NCBI GenBank assembly: GCA_001969505.1
Contig: LSSK01000316.1
Location: 1-50,942, forward strand
Source of the DNA: Zancudomyces culisetae
Taxonomy: Eukaryota; Kickxellomycota; Harpellomycetes; Harpellales; Legeriomycetaceae
DNA: 50,942 nucleotides
Reading direction: 5' to 3'
A program made the translations under genes and the position numbers. This document shows, one piece after another, positions 23,539 to 33,266 of this stretch (position 1 is the stretch's first letter; the number at the start of each line of letters is the position of its first letter). Below the pieces are notes generated by a model, which was given only the letters and a program-made list of their open reading frames with translations, had not been told where the DNA came from and did not search any database.

Positions 23539-24097
23539 CCATAGAAATCAAGTAGGTCTCTGAAATATGCCCAGGTATTTACACAAAACAAGAAAATGGA
23601 CCACATCGCCTTTGAAAATAAAACATAAATAATCTTTGCAGAAACTATCGTGATGCTTTGTATAAAAATTATTGTATTGTATTGGTTGAGCTTTAATTCG
23701 GCCATAAGCGAAGGGTAATAATGATTGTACATATTCATAGGATTATTGGGATTTACGAATAGAAAGGCAAACCGAAGTAATCAACTAAAGATCTGAATCG
23801 CAACTGTGTGTATTTTATGATTTTAAAGATGGTTTTATTTATACATTTTAATTAGTCTGAGGGTCTAGAAAATACTGTACTATATGACAAGTTTACTGTA
23901 GTATGGTAGACCAAAGCTTATATAATCCGACATACACATCCTCTTTCCGCCCTCCCCTTAAATTTATGTAACTTTTCATTTCAGGTTATTGATACTAATA
24001 ATCATTCAAAAAATTATCAAGCAAATTTATTTATGTAAAAGCAAACACACACAAACATTTAGCTAAACCCTGTTGCATAATAAATTCACTTTTCATA

Positions 24098-24523
24098 ATG
24101 ATACCTACACGAACACTAACAAGAGGAATTGCCAAAAATCCAATAACTCCGAAAAACAAAAAAAAAATATTTACAAGCAGTGTTCAGAATGCACCCAAGA
24201 AGAAGAAGACTCTCATTCGAATGAACTCAAAAATTATGGGTTCCCTAACTTGCACACCAAAGGAAACGTATAGCACTAATAACGACGGATATGATACAAA
24301 AAAAGCGAGGAAAAGTTCTGAAAAGGCTAAGGAAAATACCCTTGATGTATTTTCATCAAAACCAAACCCTGAACGTTGGGAAAGAAATATCTTTAACCCA
24401 CAAAACCTATCAAAGAGCAGACTATCTAATACATGCATTAATGAAGTACTTCCTTTCATGATAGCCCTACAAAAACACAAAGATAGTCTGCTGGTTACGT
24501 CTAATGAAAACCCGTTCTGCTAA
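24098..24523 (+). CDS. Hypothetical basic 141-residue protein with KEN motif
   Basis: Not recognised. The frame opens at an ATG and encodes a Lys/Arg/Ser/Thr/Asn-rich protein with no membrane segment or signal peptide. The first 75 residues are strongly basic with TP and KKK patches (NPITPKNKKKIF, APKKKKTLIR), which suggests nuclear location. A KEN tripeptide in SEKAKENTLDVF is followed by KPNPERWERNIFNP. The C-terminal third (SRLSNTCINEVLPFMIALQKHKDSLL) looks folded and helical. Codon use is coding-like, unlike the flanking DNA. No intron is needed. It sits alone with more than 3 kb of gene-poor DNA on each side. A cell-cycle-regulated protein is one possibility. Confidence 0.5.
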   Translation: MIPTRTLTRGIAKNPITPKNKKKIFTSSVQNAPKKKKTLIRMNSKIMGSLTCTPKETYSTNNDGYDTKKARKSSEKAKENTLDVFSSKPNPERWERNIFNPQNLSKSRLSNTCINEVLPFMIALQKHKDSLLVTSNENPFC

Positions 24524-27500
24524 AAACGAGCTATTACCAGCATTTTACGCATAAATGTATAATATTTAACATCAAAGCGGCATTCATTGTACTTTTAATT
24601 TGACACCACACTCTCAATAGTTATTTAGTACTGTATATTAGTCTGTAAAATTCATCAATAAGCTTGATTTTCAATAAACTAACATCTATCAGAGTATGGT
24701 CATATTTACACATGGATTAATACCTAGCTGATTTTTCCACGTTTAACCCAAAATCTAGATAATTTTTGTCTTCACAAGAATATTTCCAGTTTCTCTAGAT
24801 GGTGCGTCAATATTTATCTACCAGAATTTTTGTTTTTTACTGTATACGTATGTATACTACTATTAATATAAATTACATCCTATTTGATTGTGTACACATT
24901 AAACATATTTAAACACTCTTTTTGTAGTACACACTTTGGCCAACCGCTATAGCAAATATTCTTCTACACAGCAAGCAATTTTATTTTTACTCATTCTCAC
25001 ACCCAATCTCCTCCTATCACCAAAACTGTACTACTATATTGACTACTATACGTTGCTACCAGCTTATGTAACACCCACCAACTAAGCTTTTTGCTCTATC
25101 GACAGACTGTTTGTACTAGAGCATCATCAAAACATCCATGTATAATATCGATTTATACTATCAACTGATAGTATAAATCGATTGTATTATTATCTTTTGG
25201 CTTTGTGTTTACCTTGGCCACACGTAGACACAATCACAATATTTGAGAATTCATTTTTCTTTAGATTGATAATGTTTTCTATTTTATTACCACCTGGTTG
25301 TATCATAGGAGCATGTGTTTTTAATTATCACACACAGACGAAAAGTGTTTGACGCCTGTTCATTTATACTTCAAAAAGAAAGTTTGTTGCCGTTTATAAT
25401 GTCCATATTACAATCAACCGGTGTATATTTTTTTTCCATATTTTTCAATCTAAGTTTGTTCATGTAAATATAATTTCATTTCTTGTTCCCATGAAATTTT
25501 CTTGAAATATGTGCATGGCATTTGAAAGGCACAACAAGGTGCCAAAAGGAGTAAACTAAATATCTTGTTTTATCAAACTTGGACCTACAACTATGGTATC
25601 AACTCTTGTGAAAAATATACAAGTTTAACGGTAAAAAAAGGTGTTTTGAGCCACAGCCGAGTGACTCTGAAGGCAAAGTTAATATACATGGCTTTGTTCT
25701 TCCACAAGAATTGGTTCTATTGGTTCAGGTGGTAATAATATTGTGTATATCTGAAGGCGGAAATGTGTTAATACTGGCTGTAGTCCTTGATAATTACAAC
25801 CTTATAAATGTATTTATTTCTTTGAAAAAGCAAAAAAAATAAATTAAAAAATACTGGGATTTTTCCATAACCCTTAGCATCATTGGGAGGTTAATAACTT
25901 TTCCCTTACAGAAAATCTGGCAAATTTAACCACTATTAGCTTGGATTTATTTTTTCCATAATTCCGTTGGTTAGTAGCTAATATTATTGCGATATGATAC
26001 CAAGATAATAAAAGCCTATTATACGGCAAATAAAATAAAAAAGCAAATCTAGTAGCAATCTGGAGGCCTTCAAATAATATTTACGATGATACGGCAATCA
26101 AACATGGGCAGCCCCCCTCCCTCCTTTCCCAGCCTTTAATTTTTTATGTCACATATATTCAAACATTGATATAGTATCCTACTTAAAGGTCGGTTTTTAT
26201 GAATGCCATTTATTTGTTTATTAAAGCTAAAAGATAAAAGGAGAATTATTCACCAATTGCGAGCACAAGAGTAGTTAATTCTCCTCTATTATTAAACGTG
26301 TGAGCTTCGTTGTAAATCAGTAACTCATTCCAATAGTACCTCCATGCTGCGCTTTAAAATAGTTTATACTTTTGTGTATGAAACAACGAGCCTCATAGGA
26401 ATTTATTACAAGATGACAACTAACAATTATCAAACCCGGAGAAGGTTGTGGTAGGTAGTCTGTAGTAGAATACGTAATAATACAGTATTTCAAGTTGGTT
26501 TGGGTAGCATATGATTCATAGTTGTATGATGCAAATGTATTTGCATCACCTTCTATGCATTATTGCCATTGTTATTATTTTATTTGGTAATTCCAAAATT
26601 GATGCGATCAATAATATCCAAGTCCCCACCAAAATTTCCCAGTTCAGGATTGTGTAACAAAAGTTTTTTTTTTTAGCGAGGTGGAAATAAGCACTTTAGG
26701 CTTGGGTTATTGGTAAAACCGGGCTAGCTTGACAAAAAAGAATAATGACTAGATACCAAGAAAGGCTGGGTCGAATCCTAGTATACTCTAGCAGGTTTGG
26801 GCCAGGCTTTACAGCCTTTTAGCCAGAGAACTATCTACGTTGAATCTAGTATGCAGCCCCATCCTTTCTCCTTAATTATAAGGTTAATAATCTTTGCAAA
26901 TCCACGCCTGTTTTACACAGAGAACCTATATTAATGTAGCGTATATGTGCGCTTTTCCTAAGTACTATTACAAATCACTGAGTAGTATACTTCAAGTACA
27001 ACTCTTTATCTGCATTTTGGTTTACATATTTGACTAATAGTATCCACTCGCTTCAAAATAATAGATGAGCTTATGTAAGTCGTACAGAAGCTAGTGTTAA
27101 ACTTGCAGTCTTTAATGATACTTTGTTATAACAGCTTTGGGAAGTATCACTTTCAAGATTACAAAATTTAATAGTAACCAACCTGATTCTATCGGATACT
27201 GAACAACCAGCTGAATCATAACTATTGCCCAACTCTCGGCTTGATCTGGTTCGGCCTTTACATGCCAGGTTTAAAATTTTTTGCGAGTAAATGAGAAAAT
27301 TTTTTATACGAAAATTATAAATGAACCTGGCAGCTAAAAACCAATAACAGACGCTTATTAGCTGGATTATTTTTAAATTGTAATTACATAAATGCCATCC
27401 CTTTAACTCTGGAGATAATCCTATAAATCCAACATACATAGAAAAAGTTTTCAGCAAATTACTTTCCAATAACAACACCTAAACCTGTGTTGGGTTCGGC

Positions 27501-27827
27501 TAGCGAATAAGCATTAAAAGGCTATATCATTAATTGCCTTAATTTGAGAAGATACATTACATAATTATGACATAAATAACTGTAATTACGACTTTTATTC
27601 TTAGATACTCAGTAATGTTTAGGAGAATGTATATTGGAATTGTAGGCCATTTTTCTTGAAAGTATAGAGTAAGCGATTTCTATATATATATATTTTTTAA
27701 TTTTTTTTAGAGGAAAAAACAGTATTTAATGAGATGGATGGAGCCAGGGGAGATATGACAGTATTATTATCATTTTAGAATCCAGCTATCTTTTTTTTTA
27801 ACACTAACAGAGAAACACATATCAACT
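24524..27827. other. 3.3-kb gene-poor region with a perfect palindrome
   Basis: No supported gene. It contains a 17-bp-arm inverted repeat at 25147-25182. A 135-codon minus-strand frame at 27071-27478 begins at GTG, and I do not accept it. The (TA)n stretch TATATATATATATT at 27681-27694 may act in the promoter of the expansin-like gene. Confidence 0.55.
25147..25182. repeat. Perfect inverted repeat, 17-bp arms, 2-bp loop
   Basis: Left arm 25147-25163 and right arm 25166-25182 are exact reverse complements, with AC between them. It is isolated, with no flanking gene within 600 bp. Confidence 0.9.
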
Positions 27828-28661
27828 ATGAATTTTTTGGGACTAGTTACGTTTTTGGCGGTTTTGCTATTTGGCTCTGTGAGCTCGGCCCCGATAGGAG
27901 ATGTATCAATAGTTATAGTTACGGAAACGGTACTAGTCACAGTGACGGTCGAAGATGTGAATCTACTTCCTACCAGTACCGAAATCGTACCGGATGTACC
28001 ATCAACACCTACAATCACATTCTCTAGTGTATTGGCTGAGCCAGAGACGCTAAATGTTGTTGAAACAGTCACGCAAATACAGCCTGATAGCGCAGTGGTT
28101 CAACAGTTTGTTCAGGAAGAAAGCACAGCTGTGATCAGTCAAGCAGCATTCGAGCCACTAGCAATTACCACACAAGCTCCTCAGAATCAAGTAGTAGTAC
28201 CTGAACCAGTAACAGTGACTGTACCAGCTCTCGAACCGGTACCAACACCTGAACCAGTACCAGCACCAGCACCTGAGCCAATTCCAGCACCAGCTCCAGC
28301 TCCAGCTCCTCAGCAAACCAGTCCACAGCCTGTAAACAGGCTCAGTGAATCTTTCTCTGGCGACGGGACATATTATGATGTCGGTTTGGGAGCTTGTGGA
28401 ATTACAAATAGTAACGAGGAGTTTGTTGCTGCAATAAACTCCCCACAATATGGTGTGTATGCCAATCCAAACAGCGCTGAGGTCTGCGGAAGGTGTGCTC
28501 TTGTAAATGGTCCAAACAACACCTCTGTTAAAGTTAAAATAGTTGATCGCTGCCCCGAATGTGCGTCAGGCTCACTGGATTTGAGTCCTTCTGCATTCCA
28601 GCAGCTCTCACCATTTTCAGCAGGACGAATAAGCATAACATGGTCGTTTGTAAGTTGCTAG
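27828..28661 (+). CDS. Secreted expansin/RlpA-like double-psi beta-barrel protein
   Basis: An intronless 277-residue secreted protein. A signal peptide (MNFLGLVTFLAVLLFGSVSSA, cleavage near 21) leads into a Val/Thr-rich region, then a Pro spacer (about 124-168, PEPVPAPAPEPIPAPAPAP). A barwin/expansin-type double-psi beta-barrel follows from about 175 to the end. It opens with FSGDGTYYDVGLGACG, contains FVAAINSPQYG, VCGRCALV and the conserved VDRCPECASGSLDLS, and closes with SITWSFVSC. Six Cys in ACG, CGRC, CPEC and the terminal C can pair as in the family. Such fungal proteins loosen walls or inhibit cysteine proteases rather than hydrolyse glycans; which applies here is unknown. Action outside the cell is inferred from the signal peptide. 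Confidence 0.88.
   Translation: MNFLGLVTFLAVLLFGSVSSAPIGDVSIVIVTETVLVTVTVEDVNLLPTSTEIVPDVPSTPTITFSSVLAEPETLNVVETVTQIQPDSAVVQQFVQEESTAVISQAAFEPLAITTQAPQNQVVVPEPVTVTVPALEPVPTPEPVPAPAPEPIPAPAPAPAPQQTSPQPVNRLSESFSGDGTYYDVGLGACGITNSNEEFVAAINSPQYGVYANPNSAEVCGRCALVNGPNNTSVKVKIVDRCPECASGSLDLSPSAFQQLSPFSAGRISITWSFVSC
28203..28314 (+). repeat. In-frame Pro-rich repeat (PEPVPAPAP)
   Basis: Degenerate CCAGCACCAGCTCC-type units encode the Pro-Ala-Glu spacer between the N-terminal region and the barrel domain of the expansin-like protein. Confidence 0.8.
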
Positions 28662-29688
28662 TTTTGCACTTTCATGAAATTCTGCATGAATCCTATGCTT
28701 TGTCGATCAATCGTAGCTTTTTTCATGTCTGCTAAAACCGGTTTTTAGCATTGCCTTTTTTTCAGGGTCTGGAACCCTGTTTTTTTTTTTTTTTTTTGAA
28801 TGCGTTTTTTGGAAATAAACTAGAAAAGTTCATGTCTAAGCAATACTTAATCACTACATTTGCACACGATGAGGCGAGCAAAAATTTGAATGCTTCAAAA
28901 AAGACCTGCTTTTTATTGAAGCGGCTATGTCACTTCAACCCAGGTGATCCTTTTTTCACCTCTCTTTGTTTTCCTCTCGTCTTCAAATCCCTTATTGCAA
29001 GGACTGTTCATTTGATCTAATTGTTATGAAATTAGTTTGGCCACCAAGCATAGTTTTTCATACTTTAGAGTTGACATTCTGAATACTATTAGGAGTGTTC
29101 AGGTTGAACCAGGAGTTGAACTTTTGTTTTGGATACCAGTATTCTCAATATAGAAGAATAACACATGTTAATCTTATTATTGGATTTTGTTAAGTGCTTC
29201 CACCGGCAACAGCAAATGAATTATATGCTATAACAAAAACAGAAAATATAAAAAAAAACAATCTCAAAATCACTGCTTACACATCTAAAACAAATATCGA
29301 GTACCACAATGTGCAAACAAAGTCTTTTTTCAGATTGTATAAGCGACATGGCTTACCAGCTTTCATTGTAAATTTGTAGTGATCAATATGGAATCAGTTT
29401 TATAACGTTGATCTGTGTCTCCTAAGCCATCCTCTTTTGCATTCAAGAAATGGCTTGTTGGAGACGAATAAGATTTAAAAATGATGATCCCTTAATTTTT
29501 ACAAAGTTGATTTCAGTTTATGTTGATTGTTCAAACTACTGGAAAAATGAACTAAATGCAGACAAAGCCGTGTTTTTGTTGCCAGCACACTCAACAAAAA
29601 GAGGTTTTTTTTGATTGCATAGCAACCAAGTTTAAACAACAAGGTCGGGAATTAAAACAAAACAAAACAAGATTAACAAAACAAAAAA

Positions 29689-29835
29689 ATGGCTAGTAAC
29701 GCTGAAATTCTGGTTTTGATCACAAGCTACCCAGAAAATAACAGCGACAGCTACATAACGCCAACATACTCTCTATGCACACGAATTTCTCGAAACAGGA
29801 TAGTCTCACACTTGGAAAAAATAATCATAGAGTAA
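29689..29835 (+). CDS. Possible 48-residue ORF or first exon
   Basis: The ATG has a purine-rich context (AAAAAAATGG). The frame uses mixed codons (ASNAEILVLITSYPE, SRNRIVSHLEKII) and ends in a TAA at 29833 that overlaps a GTAAGG donor-like site, so it could be a first exon. No convincing second exon was found in the next 300 bp. Not recognised. Confidence 0.22.
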   Translation: MASNAEILVLITSYPENNSDSYITPTYSLCTRISRNRIVSHLEKIIIE

Positions 29836-31075
29836 GGCGATACATGTGCGCACTGCTCCCATTTTTGCAGCAGATCTTGCAATTACACACATTGTTGCAG
29901 TTATACATCTTTATATACCTAGCCTCTCATTTATTTTCATAAGCCAACATTCTTACATTCATATCAAATCGTCAGCTGTATGCGTTTCACATCTATCATT
30001 GCTATACTCAATATTAAAGGGGGAGAAGTTGGCAAAAATAAAAATATTTAATAAGGCCGTAAACGTAATACTAGCAGTATTTTTTTAAATTGAAATTGTT
30101 AGTGGAGAATAAACATGTGTTTCTGCTAAGCAACATAGCTGAGTGTAGAACAGAATGTCAGCGTAGTTTTTATTCTTACCGCTTTGGTACTATCAGGGTT
30201 TGGTAGTAATATCTTGGGCGTTGTACGTGGTTTGGCTCATAACTTTAGACGTGTTTACAAAAATGCGAAGTGGATACTTTTTTTTTTTGACTGTATCTTG
30301 TGTTCTCACTAACAGTTTTGAGTTTCCACACCCTCCCATTCCTCCCCCAATCATACGATTTCCCGAATTTTAGGTCACCTCGTATAATTGGTAATTTACC
30401 CTACTAGAAGTAAGAATGAACTCTTTAAAGCAATTATGTTGTTTTGTGTTGTTTTGTTTAAGGCTGAGTTGTTTATTTCAAACACACAATAAGAAATTTA
30501 CCGCCTATTCCTTCCAAGCAGAATGGTTAATTATGAGAGTTACATTTATATTCATTAGGGGTGCCGTAGTGTTATAGTTCATATTACCTGATTGTTTTTG
30601 AAAAATTAAACATTAAACAATTACAAAGGTTTTTGGATAATCTCAAGTGATAGCAAAACAATGTATTTAAAAACCACTTATTTAACCGTAAACACTACAT
30701 TATGTATTTTGGTTAAATTTGAATTGGCAGGCATTTTCATTCTGTGGTTCTTTCGCCTTCCCCTTTCGCGATGGGCAAAATAATCAGCTTTGTCCAGCAA
30801 AATAAAGTAAAAACAAACAGAAAAATAATTGGCAACAGCATTGTATAGTAAAGAAAAAAAGCTCTGATTGTCTAGATAATGTGACAAAAAAAAAAGTAAT
30901 ATGTTTTGCGGAGCTACTTTAATGTTGTTACTTGAAATATCCTATCTTAAAGGCCAAATCTAATAGTAACTAGAAAACCTCCCCCTTTTCTTCTCCCTGC
31001 AATGAGCGCTTATCTATATTTTGTTATTAATACAAAAGCTAGATTAGAGAATCAGTGTTTCTTGTAGCAAAAATG

Positions 31076-31085
31076 TATATAAAAA
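31076..31085 (+). promoter_or_regulatory. TATA box of the tyrosinase gene
   Basis: TATATAAAAA lies about 160 bp upstream of the ATG at 31246. Confidence 0.45.
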
Positions 31086-31245
31086 CCAGAGTATCCGCAA
31101 CTCCCCAACGTTTGTTTCATAGTTCTTGTAGAAGTTTAGTATATGTGTTTCTTTACATAAACTTTATTAACACGTATACTTAGCGCAAGATTTTAAAGAA
31201 ATAGTTTAGTACAGAATACTATATTTTTTAAAGATTTATATTAAA

Positions 31246-32532
31246 ATGAATAGTTATATTTACAAGGTATTATTTTTTGTGGTATCATTGATCGCCACAC
31301 AAGGCCAAAACACACCGCCAAGATGTCAGAGAAACTTTGTAAGAAGAGATGTAAGGTCACTCTCGTCGGCTGAATGGAATAGAATGGTTTCAACCATATC
31401 CAGCATGAATCAAAATGGATGGTTTGCATGGTTTTCAAGGATACATACAATAAATGCCAACGCCATTCACAACTGGGCTCAATTTCTGCCCTTCCATAGA
31501 AGATTTATTATAGAGTTTGAAAACGTCGCAAGAAGATATCAATCAGATTTTGCCATCCCATACTGGGATTCGGCAAGAGACTTTGACAATCCTGCAGGAA
31601 GCGTGGTTATGTCTGGCTCATACTTGGGTGGAAATGGTGGACCTGGGAGGTGCGTTAGAAATGGTATTCAAGCAAACATGATAATGTCATATCCAACAAG
31701 ACACTGCTTACAAAGAGCATTTAATGGAGGTAGTGGAATAAACCCATGGCAATCACCTGAGCTAGTCTCAAGTTTAATTCAAACCTCGGTTGACTACAAC
31801 TCGTTTAGAACTGGTCTGGAGTACGGTATACATGCCAGTGTTCACAATGGTATTGGTGGTGATATGGCAACAATGAATTCTCCCAATGATTTTGCATTCT
31901 TCTTACATCATTCTAATATCGATAGAATCTGGTGGGGATGGCAAAACGCCAGACAAAACAATTTAATGGGTTATGGCGGTCGAAACATTGATGGATCAGC
32001 TGCTTCTTTAAATGACAATATTTCAGTATATGGCGACCGAGTGGGTTCATTGCTAAGACTTGGTAACGGAAGGGTATGTTACAGCTATTCGGGTCAATCA
32101 ACCCTTGCCAAAAGGCAGAATTCTCAGGGTAACGGCGATTCTGCAGACTCTGGATTGTTAAGATATCTTTCATCGGACTACGTTAAACAGTACTTCCCAC
32201 TTTTACCTAGCAAGAATATTGACAGAAGCGCAATAGGCCTTCCTGTTTACGGAAGACCAGTATCCACCGCTGGAATGGGAAGAAATGGAACAATTGCTAA
32301 TGGGGCATCTGCAAGCTCCGGAAGAGGGCAATCCGTTAATCAAAATGGATCCAAACAAATGAATAGGCCAAACAATGGCAGAGGGAGAAGAATTAGATAC
32401 CCTGCATTAGTATCTGAGAAATGGTTACGAATGAACAACTATGACGTTAACTACTATAGGCGCTTCTATTCAAGAGAGCGCTCAATAGTTGATATGCTCA
32501 ACAGATCCGGCTATGTCTCCCCATACTTGTAA
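31246..32532 (+). CDS. Secreted tyrosinase (type-3 copper oxidase)
   Basis: An intronless 428-residue protein. A signal peptide (MNSYIYKVLFFVVSLIATQG) precedes a complete common central tyrosinase domain. CuA ligands are H67, H75 and H84, with the classic HNWAQFLPFHRRF (H-x8-H). CuB ligands are H196 and H200 in GIHASVHNGIGGDM and H222 in FFLHHSNIDRIWW. Both copper sites are intact, so phenol or catechol oxidation, for melanin or protein cross-linking outside the cell, is expected. No Cys lies in the CuA loop, so the Cys-His thioether of many fungal tyrosinases is absent. After about 240 the chain becomes Gly/Asn/Ser/Arg-rich (NGSKQMNRPNNGRGRRI). The tail ends in a conserved-looking NNYDVNYYRRFYSRERS segment of unknown role. 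Confidence 0.92.
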   Translation: MNSYIYKVLFFVVSLIATQGQNTPPRCQRNFVRRDVRSLSSAEWNRMVSTISSMNQNGWFAWFSRIHTINANAIHNWAQFLPFHRRFIIEFENVARRYQSDFAIPYWDSARDFDNPAGSVVMSGSYLGGNGGPGRCVRNGIQANMIMSYPTRHCLQRAFNGGSGINPWQSPELVSSLIQTSVDYNSFRTGLEYGIHASVHNGIGGDMATMNSPNDFAFFLHHSNIDRIWWGWQNARQNNLMGYGGRNIDGSAASLNDNISVYGDRVGSLLRLGNGRVCYSYSGQSTLAKRQNSQGNGDSADSGLLRYLSSDYVKQYFPLLPSKNIDRSAIGLPVYGRPVSTAGMGRNGTIANGASASSGRGQSVNQNGSKQMNRPNNGRGRRIRYPALVSEKWLRMNNYDVNYYRRFYSRERSIVDMLNRSGYVSPYL

Positions 32533-33266
32533 TATTTTACCATTTCGACTTTATCTTGAATACACGTTGATTTTTTCTTAATTTTTCAATTGCTTGGGTA
32601 GTAATAGTCATCTGAGCTAGTTTTAAGTTATTGTTATAATAAACAAGATAGCATTTTAAATAATTTTTATAGCATGATTAAAGTATACAATTTCGAACAA
32701 GTGTTAGTTTAATGAGTTTATATAGGAAAATTGGTTATCTAATTATTTAAAAACGTCAAAATGGTTGTGTTAAACGTATAAATATATTAATCAAGAACAT
32801 GCAATAGCTAAAAGTTTAATATAAAACGAGTGCTCTTTTATGTGGAGGATTTGGTTTTCTATTTCTTTTTTTGTCTTATAATTTTTTTTGAATAAAAATA
32901 GAAATGAATTTATAAAAATAAAATGTGTTTTTAAGTGCTGACCTACACTCACATAGACGCATTTGACAAAAAAAATATTGACTTTCTTTTTAGTGTTCTG
33001 CATTATAATTGAGATATAGATGTACGGATATGCAAGTTTACATTATCAGCTTTTTTCAATTATTATGATGGTGTGGTTGGGATAAATGATATTTCGCTAT
33101 TCAGGTTTTAAAATGCCCAATATAGATATTAACACTGACACTAACATTGACATTGACACTAACACTAACACTATTAAAATTATAAATACAAGTAATTCTA
33201 TTTATATTCGAGATAAAAGTGTAAGAGAGTCAAAAAGATATTGAATAAAAATCAGGATAAATTATC
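32533..33266. other. Intergenic with ACTAAC-type hexamer repeat
   Basis: A 734-bp spacer. The only feature seen is the hexamer tract at 33129-33173 within 100 bp of the next ATG. Confidence 0.5.
33129..33173 (+). repeat. ACTAAC/ACTGAC/ATTGAC hexamer repeat
   Basis: Seven to eight hexamers (AACACT, GACACT, AACATT, GACATT, and so on) lie about 95 bp upstream of the 821-residue ORF. It may be in the 5' leader or promoter. Confidence 0.85.

Larger units (their letters stand above)
20723..24097. other. 3.4-kb gene-poor region with simple repeats
   Basis: No coding frame is convincing; the longest begin at non-ATG codons or are made of microsatellite. It holds an ATT/GTT run (21991-22023), a GTGTGA run (22897-22933) and a GAAAAT run (23512-23538). 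CT-rich and T-rich tracts are common. Confidence 0.55.
28662..31245. other. 2.6-kb gene-poor region
   Basis: Contains a poly-T run of about 17 (28780-28796), AAACA repeats at 29655-29687 and TTGTTTTG repeats at 30437-30462. A 48-codon ATG frame at 29689-29835 is listed separately. Nothing else is recognised. Confidence 0.5.

Noticed and set aside
26730-26815. tRNA-like stretch with GGGTCGAATCC resembling a T-arm
   Set aside because: The T-loop would have only six bases, and no A-box, anticodon arm or acceptor pairing can be drawn.
27071-27478. 135-codon minus-strand frame
   Set aside because: It starts at GTG, has no family resemblance, signal peptide or splice support, and its first ATG is well inside.
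28751-29020. 89-codon frame after the expansin-like gene
   Set aside because: It spans a poly-T run of about 17, giving a Phe run, and shows no coding features.
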